Made by a program: the position numbers and the translations under genes. The notes below the pieces were generated by a model. It worked only from the letters and a program-made list of their open reading frames with translations, ran no database searches and was not told the DNA's origin. A stretch of 64,000 bases of DNA from Bugula neritina (Eukaryota; Bryozoa; Gymnolaemata; Cheilostomatida; Bugulidae): the NCBI GenBank assembly GCA_964035545.1, contig OZ037772.1, forward strand, positions 2,922,501-2,986,500, written 5' to 3'. This document shows positions 24,401-34,777 of this stretch, piece by piece. The stretch's first letter is position 1, and the number at the start of each line of letters is the position of its first letter.

Positions 24401-27400
24401 TTTTATTATTAAAGGGAGTTATGTAACAGTAAAAGAGGAAGTAAGTTTGTCAGCATTAGGGTTTGTGTGAGACAGAAGTGGATAGTGCAGGAGTTTATAT
24501 TCTCACTGTTATGTTGAATATTTAGTATATTTCATCCTTCAAGTGTCTGTTTCCTTGATAAGATGGTATAGGCATAGCTTTAACTCAGTGGTGTCCCACC
24601 TTCTTCATACCATCCCTCTTTTTATAAATGTTTTCTATTAAGTTTCCCCTCTTTTGAGAAACACTGTAACTATTCATAAAGAAAATCACGGTACAGATTT
24701 TTTCCAGAAAAGGCCAGTGTGTTTGACATGGACCAGTGTCTGCCACAACTTCAGTTCAGCTTTGAAAGCATTGATGCTGGTATTAAAAGCAGTGAGTTGA
24801 TGATTATACTCATTCATTTTAGGTTCAGAGTTTTTAGTACAGCAAATATAACTACTAGGTATGCAGTAAATAGTTTATGGAGATCAGTTTGACTGGCTGC
24901 AACAACTTCCTGTTAGTTTTTGCTTTCAAGAAACTTTTTAACCTCCATTCGTCGTAGGAGGCGTAGCAGCTAGAGTAGAAAAGGAAAAGGCACTTTGTGT
25001 TTGACATGGACCAGTGTCTGCCACAACTTCAGTTTAGTTATAGTTATACATATACATGTAACCTGGAAAACAAGGCAAGAGCTCAAAGAGCTGGTAAACT
25101 GTGTGAATTTTTTAGAAATGAAACCCCTGAAAAACCCAAATTCCCTGCAGGGGGAATTCCCCCAAGGTTGGGAGTCACTGCTCTAACTTTTTCAATTATA
25201 TTATTCCAAGTGCAGTGATTAATGAGCTAACCTGTGAAATGTTTCTAGTCCAAGTCCAACTGTCTATAGTTATTACATAGTATGTGTGTAGTGATACATC
25301 ATCAACCTGTAGGTACAGGTAGTAGGTGTAGAATAAGTACAATGTCACATCTATAATAATGCTTTTATGAATCGTGTGATTTTATGTATACAGAGGAGAC
25401 AGTAGCATCCCATGACTTGGCATCTTTGAGTGATTTGTCTTTTGAGTTACGAGAAAGTCTGACTGGTGGAATAGAGACTCTGTCTGAGAAAGTTGCAGAG
25501 TTGAATGACATCTCAAAGGATGCCTGGAAAGAACTGAGTAAAATAGAAGATGAAGTGAAGAAGATGGTTGCCAGAGTAAACGCTGTGGCTGACGCTCAGG
25601 TATGCTGACATGGTGATGTCATCTGATGTATTTCTGTTTGTCTGAAATTAGGTTTTGCATTTGGTTTTTGAGTTGTAAATAGAAATGAATTTCATTTGCC
25701 ACTAGAATTAACTGGCCATTAAAGTATTATCATTCTGTGTACAAGTAGCAGTAGCCATTCATCACATGTTACTCAGTGCAGAGGAACCTGTCAATACAGA
25801 TGACTCACTCATCCTTCTGCAACTGTCAGTCACTCACACAGAAAGGTTGGCTGTCTGAGTGATTGACAGGTGTCAGGAGGAGGAGACTAGTCACGTGATG
25901 TACTAGCTCTCTGCTGTGTATAGAGTGTCACGTGACTGAGTCATTGTCCACTCAGTGGGTGATCTGTCACTTTCATTTCAAGTGCAGAGGTTGTGAGGTG
26001 CAGATGTGGTTACACTGTGTTACTATTTATTAGATAGAAGAGATTAGAAAGAAAGCTACAAACCTGAGGCTAGAAATATATGGATATTTGAAGAGCTGCA
26101 CACAGATAGTGGATAATTATAGAATAGAGCTGGCCTTGAGTAAGACAATGGGCAGACAGTCTCTGCTGGACACAGTACAACATGCAGTTGATAAGTTCAA
26201 TGATGCAGGGATTGTGAGAGACTACAAAGAGATGAGTGAGAAGGTGGAAAAGGCTACAGATATTGGTGTAATAGAGAAGTGTGTACTTCCAGACAGCATC
26301 TTGGTACCAACATGTAGGTGGAGTCTATAAATAGTAACACTAACTATAAATAACTTTCTGCTTGTAATCATGTGAGTTGCCTTCACTGAATATTTAAATA
26401 GTAGAATAAGTAGATAGAGTTTATTTATTAGAGATTGAGTTTTGTTCTACTCTCACATTATGAGACATTTCTGCAGTGTTTCAGAGTTTATGATGTATAA
26501 GTGAGCTGCTAAACTGTGTTATGCTGACTACCTGCTGTCAGTATCAACAAGATATTCTCACTTAGACCTGTGCATCACGTAGCAACTTGTAGTAACTACA
26601 GACTGCTTGTATTTAAAACATCTTTAGCTAAAAGTTATGTAATAAAGACTGTAACATGCTGATAGTAGATGTTATATTCTTCATCACATGACCTGTAGCT
26701 AATAATAATATTAGTGAATAATACTGCCTCCCTACAATAAGTTTATTTCCAGCTGCAGTAACATGCAGGATGTAAGCACAGGTAGAAGTGTATATTATAT
26801 TGTATAGGTTTAAGGTGTACTCTGTGTAGTGTGCAGTGAGCTCTTAGTAAACTCTCTATTCAGTCTTCCTTTCCAAGGGTTCACCTGGTAGTGTAGAGGA
26901 TAGGGACTCAACACTGCTGAGTGAGTTGGTGCTGCAAGGGGTTCAAACCCACCCATCAGCGTGTCTAGTTAGTATACTATGCAAGTGTTTTACAGTAATT
27001 TTAGAGGTGCTCAGTCTAACAACTGTACAGACTGCCAGCTACACATGAGTTATGAGTTGTAGTTTGACTTCAGTCTAGTGCTGCTATTGTTTTGGTCATC
27101 AGATAATTTAAATGTAAATAATTTGATACTTTTTGACTGCCATTGCTGAGACTATTGTAATTTAATGATGGCTGGTAGAGCAGTGTTTGCTGGTGGGACT
27201 CAGGTGGCTGTGGTTGGTTCTTGTTAAGTATTTAATATGTGATAATGTTGGAGTAGCTGCAGTAGTAGTAGAAGTAGACATGTGGGTGTGTTCTTGCTCA
27301 GAGCCACAGGCTAAGTTTGTGGGTCAAGGTCAATACAGTTGTATAAAGAGACACTATTTTCTGCTGTTTGAATATTTACTTCATGCATGTAACCTGCTTA

Positions 27401-27610
27401 GTTCCATCTTTAAGGGCAGTCTGTCTGTTTCTCTCAATACACACCAACTGATACAATATGATGCTATTATTTACAGGTCAACTGGTGCTTACTGTTCCCA
27501 GAGAAAGTCTTGGTGCGAATAGCGTGGTGTGGGACATTGCTGTGTGTAACAGAGACACAGTGTTTCTAGCATGTGGAGATGGTCTGAGGAGATACACAAT
27601 AAAATACTAA
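21411..27610 (+). CDS. TRIM-like RING/B-box/coiled-coil protein, complete, copy A
   Basis: Seven coding exons in consistent phase: 21411-21592, 23764-23944, 24142-24331, 24708-24791, 25394-25599, 26034-26313, 27477-27610; 418 residues. Exon 1 starts MAESRVV and encodes a RING-type finger (CGYCSQYF, LPCLHVYCMRCL, CAYCR). Exon 2 has CDVCKGG...FCLESQKKLCQQHQE, B-box-like. Exon 3 has a second Cys/His cluster (CEHHKQEQRTEVCSKCHQIF). Exons 5 and 6 are Glu/Lys-rich and helical, a likely coiled coil. Exon 7 has VVWDIAVCNRDTVFLACGDG and ends IKY-stop, like one blade of a beta-propeller. TRIM proteins are usually E3 ubiquitin ligases; that activity is inferred. The start was chosen at the ATG after TTTTACAG. 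AATAAA near 27,786. Intron 4 holds a truncated second exon 4. Confidence 0.85.
21867..21983 (+). mobile_element. Family 2 related insertion present only in copy A
   Basis: About 117 bp in TRIM intron 1 of copy A are absent from B, where the flanks meet at about 60,826. It contains CAACCTTTTTCATATCATCC and CTATTAATTATCCCCCCTTT, a diverged family 2 sequence. Insertion in A or loss from B. Confidence 0.5.
22258..22411 (+). mobile_element. Short dispersed repeat (hAT-MITE-like), TRIM intron 1
   Basis: About 150 bp from TATACATGTACATGTAACTC to GGTTGGGAATCACTG. Diverged member of the family at 25,033-25,182. Confidence 0.6.
24586..24660 (+). mobile_element. 75-85-bp dispersed repeat, family 2, TRIM intron 3
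   Basis: CTCAGTGGTGTCCCACCTTC through CTATTAAGTTTCCCCTCTTT. The copy B duplication end (63,406-63,456) falls inside this element. Confidence 0.55.
24990..25032 (+). pseudogene. Truncated second copy of TRIM exon 4
   Basis: Repeats the start of exon 4 (TTTGACATGGACCAGTGTCT, CCACAACTTCAGTTTAG) 285 bp downstream of the real exon, then stops at the edge of the dispersed repeat at 25,033. It lacks the end of the exon and a donor, so it is not usable as an exon. Confidence 0.7.
25033..25182 (+). mobile_element. Short dispersed repeat (hAT-MITE-like), TRIM intron 4
   Basis: Runs from TTATAGTTATACATATACAT to GGTTGGGAGTCACTG. It is joined directly to a truncated second copy of TRIM exon 4 (24,990-25,032). 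Confidence 0.6.
26885..26962 (+). mobile_element. tRNA-derived SINE-like sequence
   Basis: Contains GGTAGTGTAGAGGATAGGG (A-box-like) and 40-odd bp later GGGGTTCAAACCC (matches a pol III B box). It lies in TRIM intron 6, copy A tail. The head is tRNA-like in spacing, but the arms do not form a complete tRNA cloverleaf. Confidence 0.45.
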
Positions 27611-28076
27611 ACTTATCAGCTACAGTTTACTAATAATCAGCTCAGTGAGGTGCTGAGAGATGAATTGGATAATATTTGTCATCAGCATAATTATATTCAT
27701 TACAATTCATCAATACACACACTGTAATTATAGTTAGATATGAGATGTTTTACTGTATCAAATATATGTTGCTATTTTACCATCTAATAAAGTTTATTTG
27801 TTAGTGAAAACATAGTCTGTTTTCATGTCTCATTAGCTTTAGTTCAAGTTGAGTTTGGTTAGTAAAAATAATCTATACTGGAGCAGTAACTGTAAATGAC
27901 TTGTTTGTGGGAGAATTTATTCACTGAATTGACATGCAGGTGCAAGTAATTCCAACATGACTAAGTAAATTTATTCCAACCATTCATAATAATATACATT
28001 CCATTGCTGTGTACAACAGCATTGAGTAGCCAATCAAATTGTTTCTTGTCATGCAATCTGATAAATGATACATAAG

Positions 28077-28361
28077 TCAATCAACTAAATATAAACACTG
28101 TTTTACTCTACACATGAGCTGTCTGTGATACAGCTGTTTTGTAAACTGTGTGTAATTTGATGAGTTTAGTTCAATTGGTTGCAGTTTAATTATGACATGT
28201 TCCCCATTCATCTGGTAGAAATACCTTGTGTGCACAGACAAGTTGTAATGACTAACAGAAACTTTTTCAGTAGGTTCCAGTTCATCTTGAATATAATAGT
28301 ACAGCTTGTTGTCATTTGGTCTCCATAGTATTGATGGTACACTACCTTGTTTTGGCTTCAA
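28077..28361 (-). other. Open frame of 94 codons next to the 35-bp minisatellite
   Basis: The frame contains SVPSILWRPNDNKLYYYIQD and is not low-complexity outside its first residues. The start lies in the minisatellite and the unit seems related to its N-terminal codons (SILWRPN-like). No recognised domain and no evident splice partners. It may be a fragment of an old gene or chance. Confidence 0.25.
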
Positions 28362-28932
28362 TAGTATTGATAGTATACTACCTTGTTTGGCCTCAATAGT
28401 ATTGATGGTAGACTACCTTGTTTGGCCTCAATAGTATTGATAGTATACTACCTTGTTTGGCCTCAATAGTATTGATGGTAGACTACCTTGTTTAGCCTCA
28501 CTAGCATTGATGGTACACTACCTTGTCTGGCCTTAATATTATAGATGGTACATTACCTTGTTTAGCCTCACTAGCATTGATGGTACACTACCTTGTCTGG
28601 CCTTAATATTATAGATGGTACATTACCTTGTTTGGCCTCAATAGTATTGATGGTATACTACCTTGTTTGGCCTCAATAGTATTGGTGGTAGACTACCTTG
28701 TTTGGCCTCAATAGTATTGATGGTATACTACCTTGTTTGGCCTCAATAGTATTGATGGTATTCTACTTTGTTTGGCCTCAATAGTGTTGACGGTAGACTA
28801 CCTTGTTTAGCCTCAATAGTATAGATGGTACGCTACCTTGTTTGGCCTCAATAGTATTGATGGTATACTACTTTGTTTGGCCCCAATAGTATAGATGGTA
28901 CACTACCTTGTTTAGCCTCAATAGTCTTGCTA
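28325..28932. repeat. 35-bp minisatellite downstream of TRIM
   Basis: About 17 units of CCTTGTTTGGCCTCAATAGT plus ATTGATGGTAGACTA, including variant units with CCTTAATATTATAGATGG that recur as a pair. It lies 715 bp past the TRIM stop codon. Confidence 0.9.
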
Positions 28933-30223
28933 ACAGCACAACTTACAAGATTCAACTAATTTAACTTGTTGAGATTTACATGAATATAATACATATGAAA
29001 TGTGAAAATAGCATTAAAAGTCAAGCAAGGAATTCACATGTTGACACAATTATATACTTTCACTTGAAGGTAAGCTTGATGAACCAATATGAACTGTTCA
29101 CAGAGTTTACTGTGTAGGATTTGCACCTAGAATATTTAGTTACATCAGAGCTAAGTGAAAAATCTAACAGTTGATTTATTCTGTTGAAAGTTAATGTGTT
29201 GAGTATTGATCTTATTACCCAACTTCACCCTTTTTACCGTAGAGTTTGTTGATGTAAGTTCACTTAATTAAACTATCCTCATGCAAGGGGTGGGGGTGGA
29301 ATATTATTGTGAATTTATGCTTTACTTGTTATTATAGGGTCTATTTAGGCAAAGCTATTTCACCAGGTTTGTGATTGCTAACACTTTATTCTATTTATTT
29401 CAAGATACTAATAAAACTGTACAACTATCAAAAACACGTTCCATAATAAGAGAGAGAATATACAAGACTTTACAATAACAATTCCAAGTGCTCTCTGCCT
29501 GCTAGTCAAATAGACTAGGGCCCACTACAAGTATTCAGCTCCGCCTACTACTAATTATTAACAGTCACTGATTGGCCATCACGATGGCACCATCACACTA
29601 GTTGATCTGCATGCTGCAAAATGCATCATGTCCTCTAGTTGAAGTGTGTGCATGGAGTTATCATTTCGATATAATAACATAATATACAAAATCTCTGCAA
29701 TATGCCATCTGGGATATCTGTATGAGAAACTTAACCAATCAACTAGCAGCATCTTCACTATTCAATGAAATTATCAAACTATATTATTTAACTGTAACAT
29801 TATCCTAGTGAAACCTCTTATCTGTTCCTCCTATTCACTAATCATCAAATTATTCTCCTCTACCAAATCAATACATTGTGCAGACTCCATATTTAATCAC
29901 CTCTACATACAGTTTATATTCCAGCTATCAGAGTCATGATTCTACATCACATGAATGTTCTCTACTTTAACAAGAGAATAGCCAACTATAAAACCTGCTA
30001 TAGCACACAATATAGCAACCTGTTATAACATGACATACAGTACATCAATATTCATTCACTACACAAAATATCTCAATACACATAACAACTGGAGCTGCTG
30101 AAGTTCAATGGCTTATACAAGTTGAATTGAACAAAACACTACGTTGTTCTTCAGCATATCAACTAGTATGAGTAGTGTGGAGAGATCTTTTACATATATA
30201 AAAACTTGTGTTTGAAGGAAATA
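28933..30223. other. Non-coding sequence, copy A tail
   Basis: No gene or clear repeat identified. AT-rich, single-copy in this window. Confidence 0.4.
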
Positions 30224-30922
30224 TTAACCCTTTCGCGATCAACTTTGAAGTTACGTAATTTTATGCCTCGTTTGAGTTTATCGCGAATTTTGCTAGCAAA
30301 TTTTGCTTAACTTTCAAATTTATTATTATTAGTTACGCATGATTTTGGCCTTAAATAAACTGGTTATTATAATTTTAAGAGTATTTTCTATCATAAAAAG
30401 CTTCTTAAAGTGACGAGAGACCTTAGTTCTAGCTACAATCAGTCACTTTAATTTGACCTCTCAGAACCGCCATTTTAAAATTGAAAACTCAAAATGATAA
30501 AATTAATTTATAATATGATTCAAAATATAGTGACTTTAACATTTCTGTTTATTTAGATGTTCTTCTAAATGTTATCTGAATAAAATAAACTGGCCCTCTA
30601 TATTTTGACAGCAGTTTCTTGCATTTGAAAGTAGCGTTAAAATTTGCCGATATAATTTTGAAATTTGAGGATTAAATTGGAAAGCAACTAGCTGGCTTGG
30701 TAGCTATTAATTTAATCAAATTTAATGGCTATAATTATCCCAAAATTATCAAGCTGCAGTATCAGCATCAATTACAAAAACTTTTAGGCTGTTCGGTTGA
30801 AAACTGGAAGTTTAAAGTAAGCGCTATTGTTTGTTTACCTAAAAGACCATATATGGTCCATTGATCTGTGGATAGTGTCGCTTTGAGGGACATATATGGT
30901 CCATTGATCGCGTAAGGGTTAA
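30224..30922. mobile_element. piggyBac-like MITE with TTAA target sites
   Basis: A 691-bp element at 30,228-30,918. It has 15-bp terminal inverted repeats with one mismatch (CCCTTTCGCGATCAA left, TTGATCGCGTAAGGG right) and is flanked on both sides by TTAA, the piggyBac target duplication. A direct repeat of CATATATGGTCCATTGATC occurs twice near the right end. No transposase reading frame, so it is non-autonomous. Confidence 0.85.
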
Positions 30923-31145
30923 ATTATATTATTCCTCTTAGCATCACATGTAGCATGAATATCAACTTATAGTTAGTGAGTTACTAGAAGTTTCTTTGTA
31001 ACGGAAACCAGTCCGGGTTCCCCTGCAGTTCCATCTCAACGAGTCTGGCCTGAGCTGAGGTCACCGCATGATGACATCATTCACTAGGTTCTTCTTGGTG
31101 TCTGGAAATTTTCCACCAGTTACTCCAGTGACTGAAAATGAAGTA
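30923..31145. other. Sequence up to the A/B junction
   Basis: Single-copy here. The minus strand has a short open stretch ending VEMELQGNPDWFPLQRNF and stop (about 31,055 to 30,985) that looks like a protein C-terminus, but no supporting exons are visible. The duplication junction follows at 31,145/31,146. Confidence 0.3.
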
Positions 31146-31345
31146 CTAATACCAGTGACTCGGTCTCAAACTTACTTACTGAGTCATTGTGATTATTAGT
31201 TGATGACTTAATGTTTTAGTGAAGTTATAGTTATAGTTAACTTATAGTCCTACTGACACTAATAGCTAATGTGCCATTCAGTCTCATCTTCATTCTCAGT
31301 AATTGTAATACTGATATTAAGACTAACTAACGCCTAATGCTAAGT

Positions 31346-31485
31346 TCAACTACTAATTATTACACTACTAGAACTACTACTACTACTAGAAGTAGTAGTT
31401 CTAGTAGTAGTATTAGTGGCGGTAGCGGTAGCAGTAGTAATGGGAGTACTAGTAGTAGTAGTAGTATTAGTAGTAGTATGACAGC
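31346..31485. repeat. (AGT)n/(ACT)n trinucleotide tract, copy B
   Basis: Counterpart of the copy A tract, with fewer AGT triplets and the same flanks. It shows recent length change at a trinucleotide repeat that has a hairpin-forming ACT/AGT arrangement. Confidence 0.85.
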
Positions 31486-31587
31486 GCTTCTTCATAGGAT
31501 CTGCCAGTCACCCAGTAGTTGTTGTCACTAAACTATGTGAAATATATAGAGGTCAAGAGGTCACCAGACTATCACCAACTTTCCATG

Positions 31588-31740
31588 TACCGATCTCAGA
31601 TCGATCTCAGCGAGATCGATCCATGGGAAGATGCCAAAGATCGATCTCCGTCGATCTGAGCTGGTCGGTCTGTGGAGCTCGAACTCAGATCGATCTCATG
31701 TCAATAAGACCATGGAAAGACACCAGATCGATCTGAGAAG
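31588..31740. repeat. GATC-rich palindromic segment, copy B
   Basis: Counterpart of 538-690 with a few substitutions. The paired CAGATCGATCTCA and CCATGG-containing blocks are preserved. Confidence 0.6.
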
Positions 31741-32021
31741 TAGAAAAAGACTGCGTGCTACAATGTTGTCTGCTAATAAAAATGATAACTTATTGATAAT
31801 TACTAAGCAAAGTATTAAATAATCATGATAGCCGCCTTTTCAGATGCCAAAACTTTGACTTTCAGTACAATGATTAAGAAAACTCAATTATATGCAGAAG
31901 AAGGTAAAAAAAAATGGGAGAATTTAAATTGAGTTCAAATGACTATATTAAAACTCAGTTTCATAAGCTATTTCCTTTGTAATTTTAAGCCTAACAGTCC
32001 TGTAAGTTTATTAATAATCTG

Positions 32022-32288
32022 CAAGGGCCACACCCACTCCCGAAAGGGCCACACCCACTCCAGAAAGGGCCACACCCACTCAAGAAAGGGCCACACCTAC
32101 TCAAGAAAGGGCCACACCCACTCCAGAAAGAGCCACACCCACTCCAGAAAGGGTCACACCCACTCCAGAAATGGCCACACCCACTCCGGAAAGAGCCACA
32201 CCCACTCTAGAAAGGCCACACCTACTACAGAAAGGGCCACACCCACTTCAGAAAGGGCCACACCCACTTCAGAAATGGCCACATTAGA
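32022..32288. repeat. 21-bp minisatellite, copy B
   Basis: Same unit as in copy A, expanded to about twelve copies. It lies downstream (minus-strand sense) of the last ValRS exon present. Confidence 0.85.
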
Positions 32289-32572
32289 GGGAATTCATAG
32301 TTTATCAACATAAACATAGTCTGTGGTAAATATTAGGTCTGTGCTAAACCCACTTGCTTTCTGTAAATAACACCAGACAAAATCAAGAATGACTCATACC
32401 TCAGCCTTAGGTTGCCCCTGGATCTGCACAAAGTAGGCTGGTATTCTGTGCCCCCACCATAGCTGTCTGGAGATACACCAGCCCTTGGAGTTCCTCAGCC
32501 ATTTGTACCAAGTGACTGTGTGATAGTCTGGTATGATCTTTAGCTTGCCTGATTCTACTACCTGCATTATAC

Positions 32573-33060
32573 ATACTATACTATAGATATACTATGCTAT
32601 AGATATACTATACTATAGATATACTATGCTATAGATATACTATGCTATAGACATACTATACTATAGATATACTATGCTATAGATATACTATGCTATAGAT
32701 ATACTATGCTATAGATATACTATGCTATAGACATACTATGCTATAGATATACTATGCTATAGATATACTATGCTATAGATATACTATACTATAGATATAC
32801 TATGCTATAGATATACTATGCTATAGATATACTATGCTATAGATATACTATGCTATAGATATACTATACTATAGATATACTATACAGTACTAATATATAT
32901 ACTACACAGTACCAATATATTATACTATACAGCACTAATATATTATATACTATACACAGTACTAATACATATACTATACAGTACTAATATATTATATACT
33001 ATACAGTACTAATATATATACTATACAGTACTAATATATTATATACTATACATAATATAT
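32573..33060. repeat. 16-bp AT-rich minisatellite and TA-rich tract, copy B
   Basis: About twenty units of ATAGATATACTATGCT to about 32,885, then AGTACTAATATATA repeats. The tract lies between ValRS exons 33072-33153 and 32400-32561. It is clearly longer than in copy A. Confidence 0.85.
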
Positions 33061-33599
33061 AATACAAGTACCTCTACAGCCTTGGCTGCCATATCGTCAC
33101 ACGCCACATACCACTGTGGTTTGGGTATCGGCTCAATGATATCTTTAGATCGACTATAACACAAGAGACCACGGTGTGGAGGTCATTGTTAACAGACAGA
33201 CACACATAGTAACAGTTCAAATCAACAGCATTGTAAAATATAATGGATATGTTAATGGAGCTATTCTTTAGGAGAACAAGAGAGGACAACTTCTATTACA
33301 TTGAAATCTGTAACTATGAGTCATTTTACTTAATTTAGCACACAGAGCCATATACCTTTAGCTTTTAGCTATTGTTCACAGTTGAGCTGCTAATTCAACA
33401 TTTTAATGTAAGAAACTATACACATTAGCAGCTAAACTGTGAAAAATAGCTAAGAACCAGATATATTAAGTTGACTAATTGTGAAACAGCCAAAATAGGA
33501 AAATAAGACCTTGTAATGCAGTGAGCAAGGCAAGTTCAAGCTATACAACTTTAACATGTTGCATTACAGAAGAAAGATCTGCTTCATTTTGGTAAATAA

Positions 33600-33829
33600 C
33601 TATAAGTAATATTGGGAGTTACGCCACCTATGAGTAACAACATGGAGTTGTGTTTCTTTTCATAAACGCAAAAAGGTAAAAATTACTTGTTTTTTCGAGG
33701 TAGCACAACTCCTAATTGTGTCACATATTTCTAAGTTGAAATGGTTTTTCCTTGCATTATATATTATATAATGCAAGGAAAAACCATATCAACTTAGAAA
33801 TATGTCACACAATTAGGAGTTATGCCGCC
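33600..33829. mobile_element. Foldback/MITE-like palindrome, copy B
   Basis: Counterpart with arms at 33,703-33,825, differing from copy A by a few substitutions. The palindrome is preserved in both copies, so insertion preceded the duplication. Confidence 0.7.
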
Positions 33830-34032
33830 TCTTTGTCAAACACACAGAATACTAGATTCACACACCAAACAGTACTCGTTGCTATATGAATAGACTCCAA
33901 TTTAATTCTCCCTCCGTATCTCAGTAAGCTGAGGGACCTGACACCTCAGTAGAATTCTTACCATAGCAGAATACCATATTTAACACACAGATCTGTTAAA
34001 TTATTTTGTCCCTACACACAAAAGGCTTTGAA

Positions 34033-34777
34033 AATACAGGACAACAGGCTATGAATATATAGGACAACAGGCTATGAATATACAAGACAACAGGCTATGA
34101 ATATACAGGACAACAGGCTATGAATATACAGGACAACAGGCTATAAATATACAGGACAACAGGCTATGAATATACAGGACAACAGGCTATGAATATACAG
34201 GACAACAGGCTATGAGTATACAGGACAACGGGCTATAAATATACAGGACAACGGGCTATGAATATACAGGACAACAGGCTATGAATATACAGGACAACAG
34301 GCTATGAATATACAGGACAACGGGCTATGAATATACAGGACAACAGGCTATGAATATACAGGACAACAGGCTATGAATATACAGGACAACGGGCTATGAA
34401 TATACAGGACAACAGGCTATGAATATACAAGACAACAGGCTATGAATATACAGGACAACAGGCTATGAATATACAGGACAACAGGCTATGAATATACAGG
34501 ACAACAGGCTATGAATATACAGGACAACAGGCTATGAATATACAGGACAACGGGCTATGAATATACAGGACAACAGGCTATGAATATACAGGACAACAGG
34601 CTATGAATATACAGGACAACGGGCTATGAATATACAGGACAACAGGCTATGAATATACAAGACAACAGGCTATGAATATACAGGACAACAGGCTATGAAT
34701 ATACAGGACAACAGGCTATGAATATACAGGACAACAGGCTATGAATATACAGGACAACAGGCTATGAATATACAGGA
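34033..34777. repeat. 23-bp minisatellite in ValRS intron, copy B
   Basis: About 32 units of the same 23-mer. It shows a higher-order repeat: the variant run beginning GGGCTATGAA at 34,391 recurs at 34,621, 230 bp (ten units) later, with the same ACAAGAC variant following. Confidence 0.92.

Larger units (their letters stand above)
1..31145. repeat. Tandem segmental duplication, copy A (with single-copy tail)
   Basis: Bases 1 to about 24,641 align collinearly and in the same orientation with 31,146 to about 63,456. Anchors are the ValRS exons, a LINE remnant, the collagen exons, the 17-bp satellite and TRIM exons 1-3. Sampled stretches differ at roughly 2-4% of positions by eye. The tail 24,642-31,145 (TRIM exons 4-7, a 35-bp minisatellite, a piggyBac-like MITE) has no partner in the window. 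The left end of the duplicated unit lies at or before base 1 and cannot be seen. Confidence 0.95.

Noticed and set aside
26885-26962. Functional tRNA gene
   Set aside because: B box is good, but the acceptor and anticodon arms do not pair into a cloverleaf; kept as SINE-like only.
27187-27522. 111-codon plus frame before the last TRIM exon
   Set aside because: Intron 6 read through into exon 7 in another frame. A trial exon near 27,290 would create a stop when spliced.
28325-28932. CRISPR-like or coding repeat
   Set aside because: 35-bp tandem units without spacers and no lasting frame.
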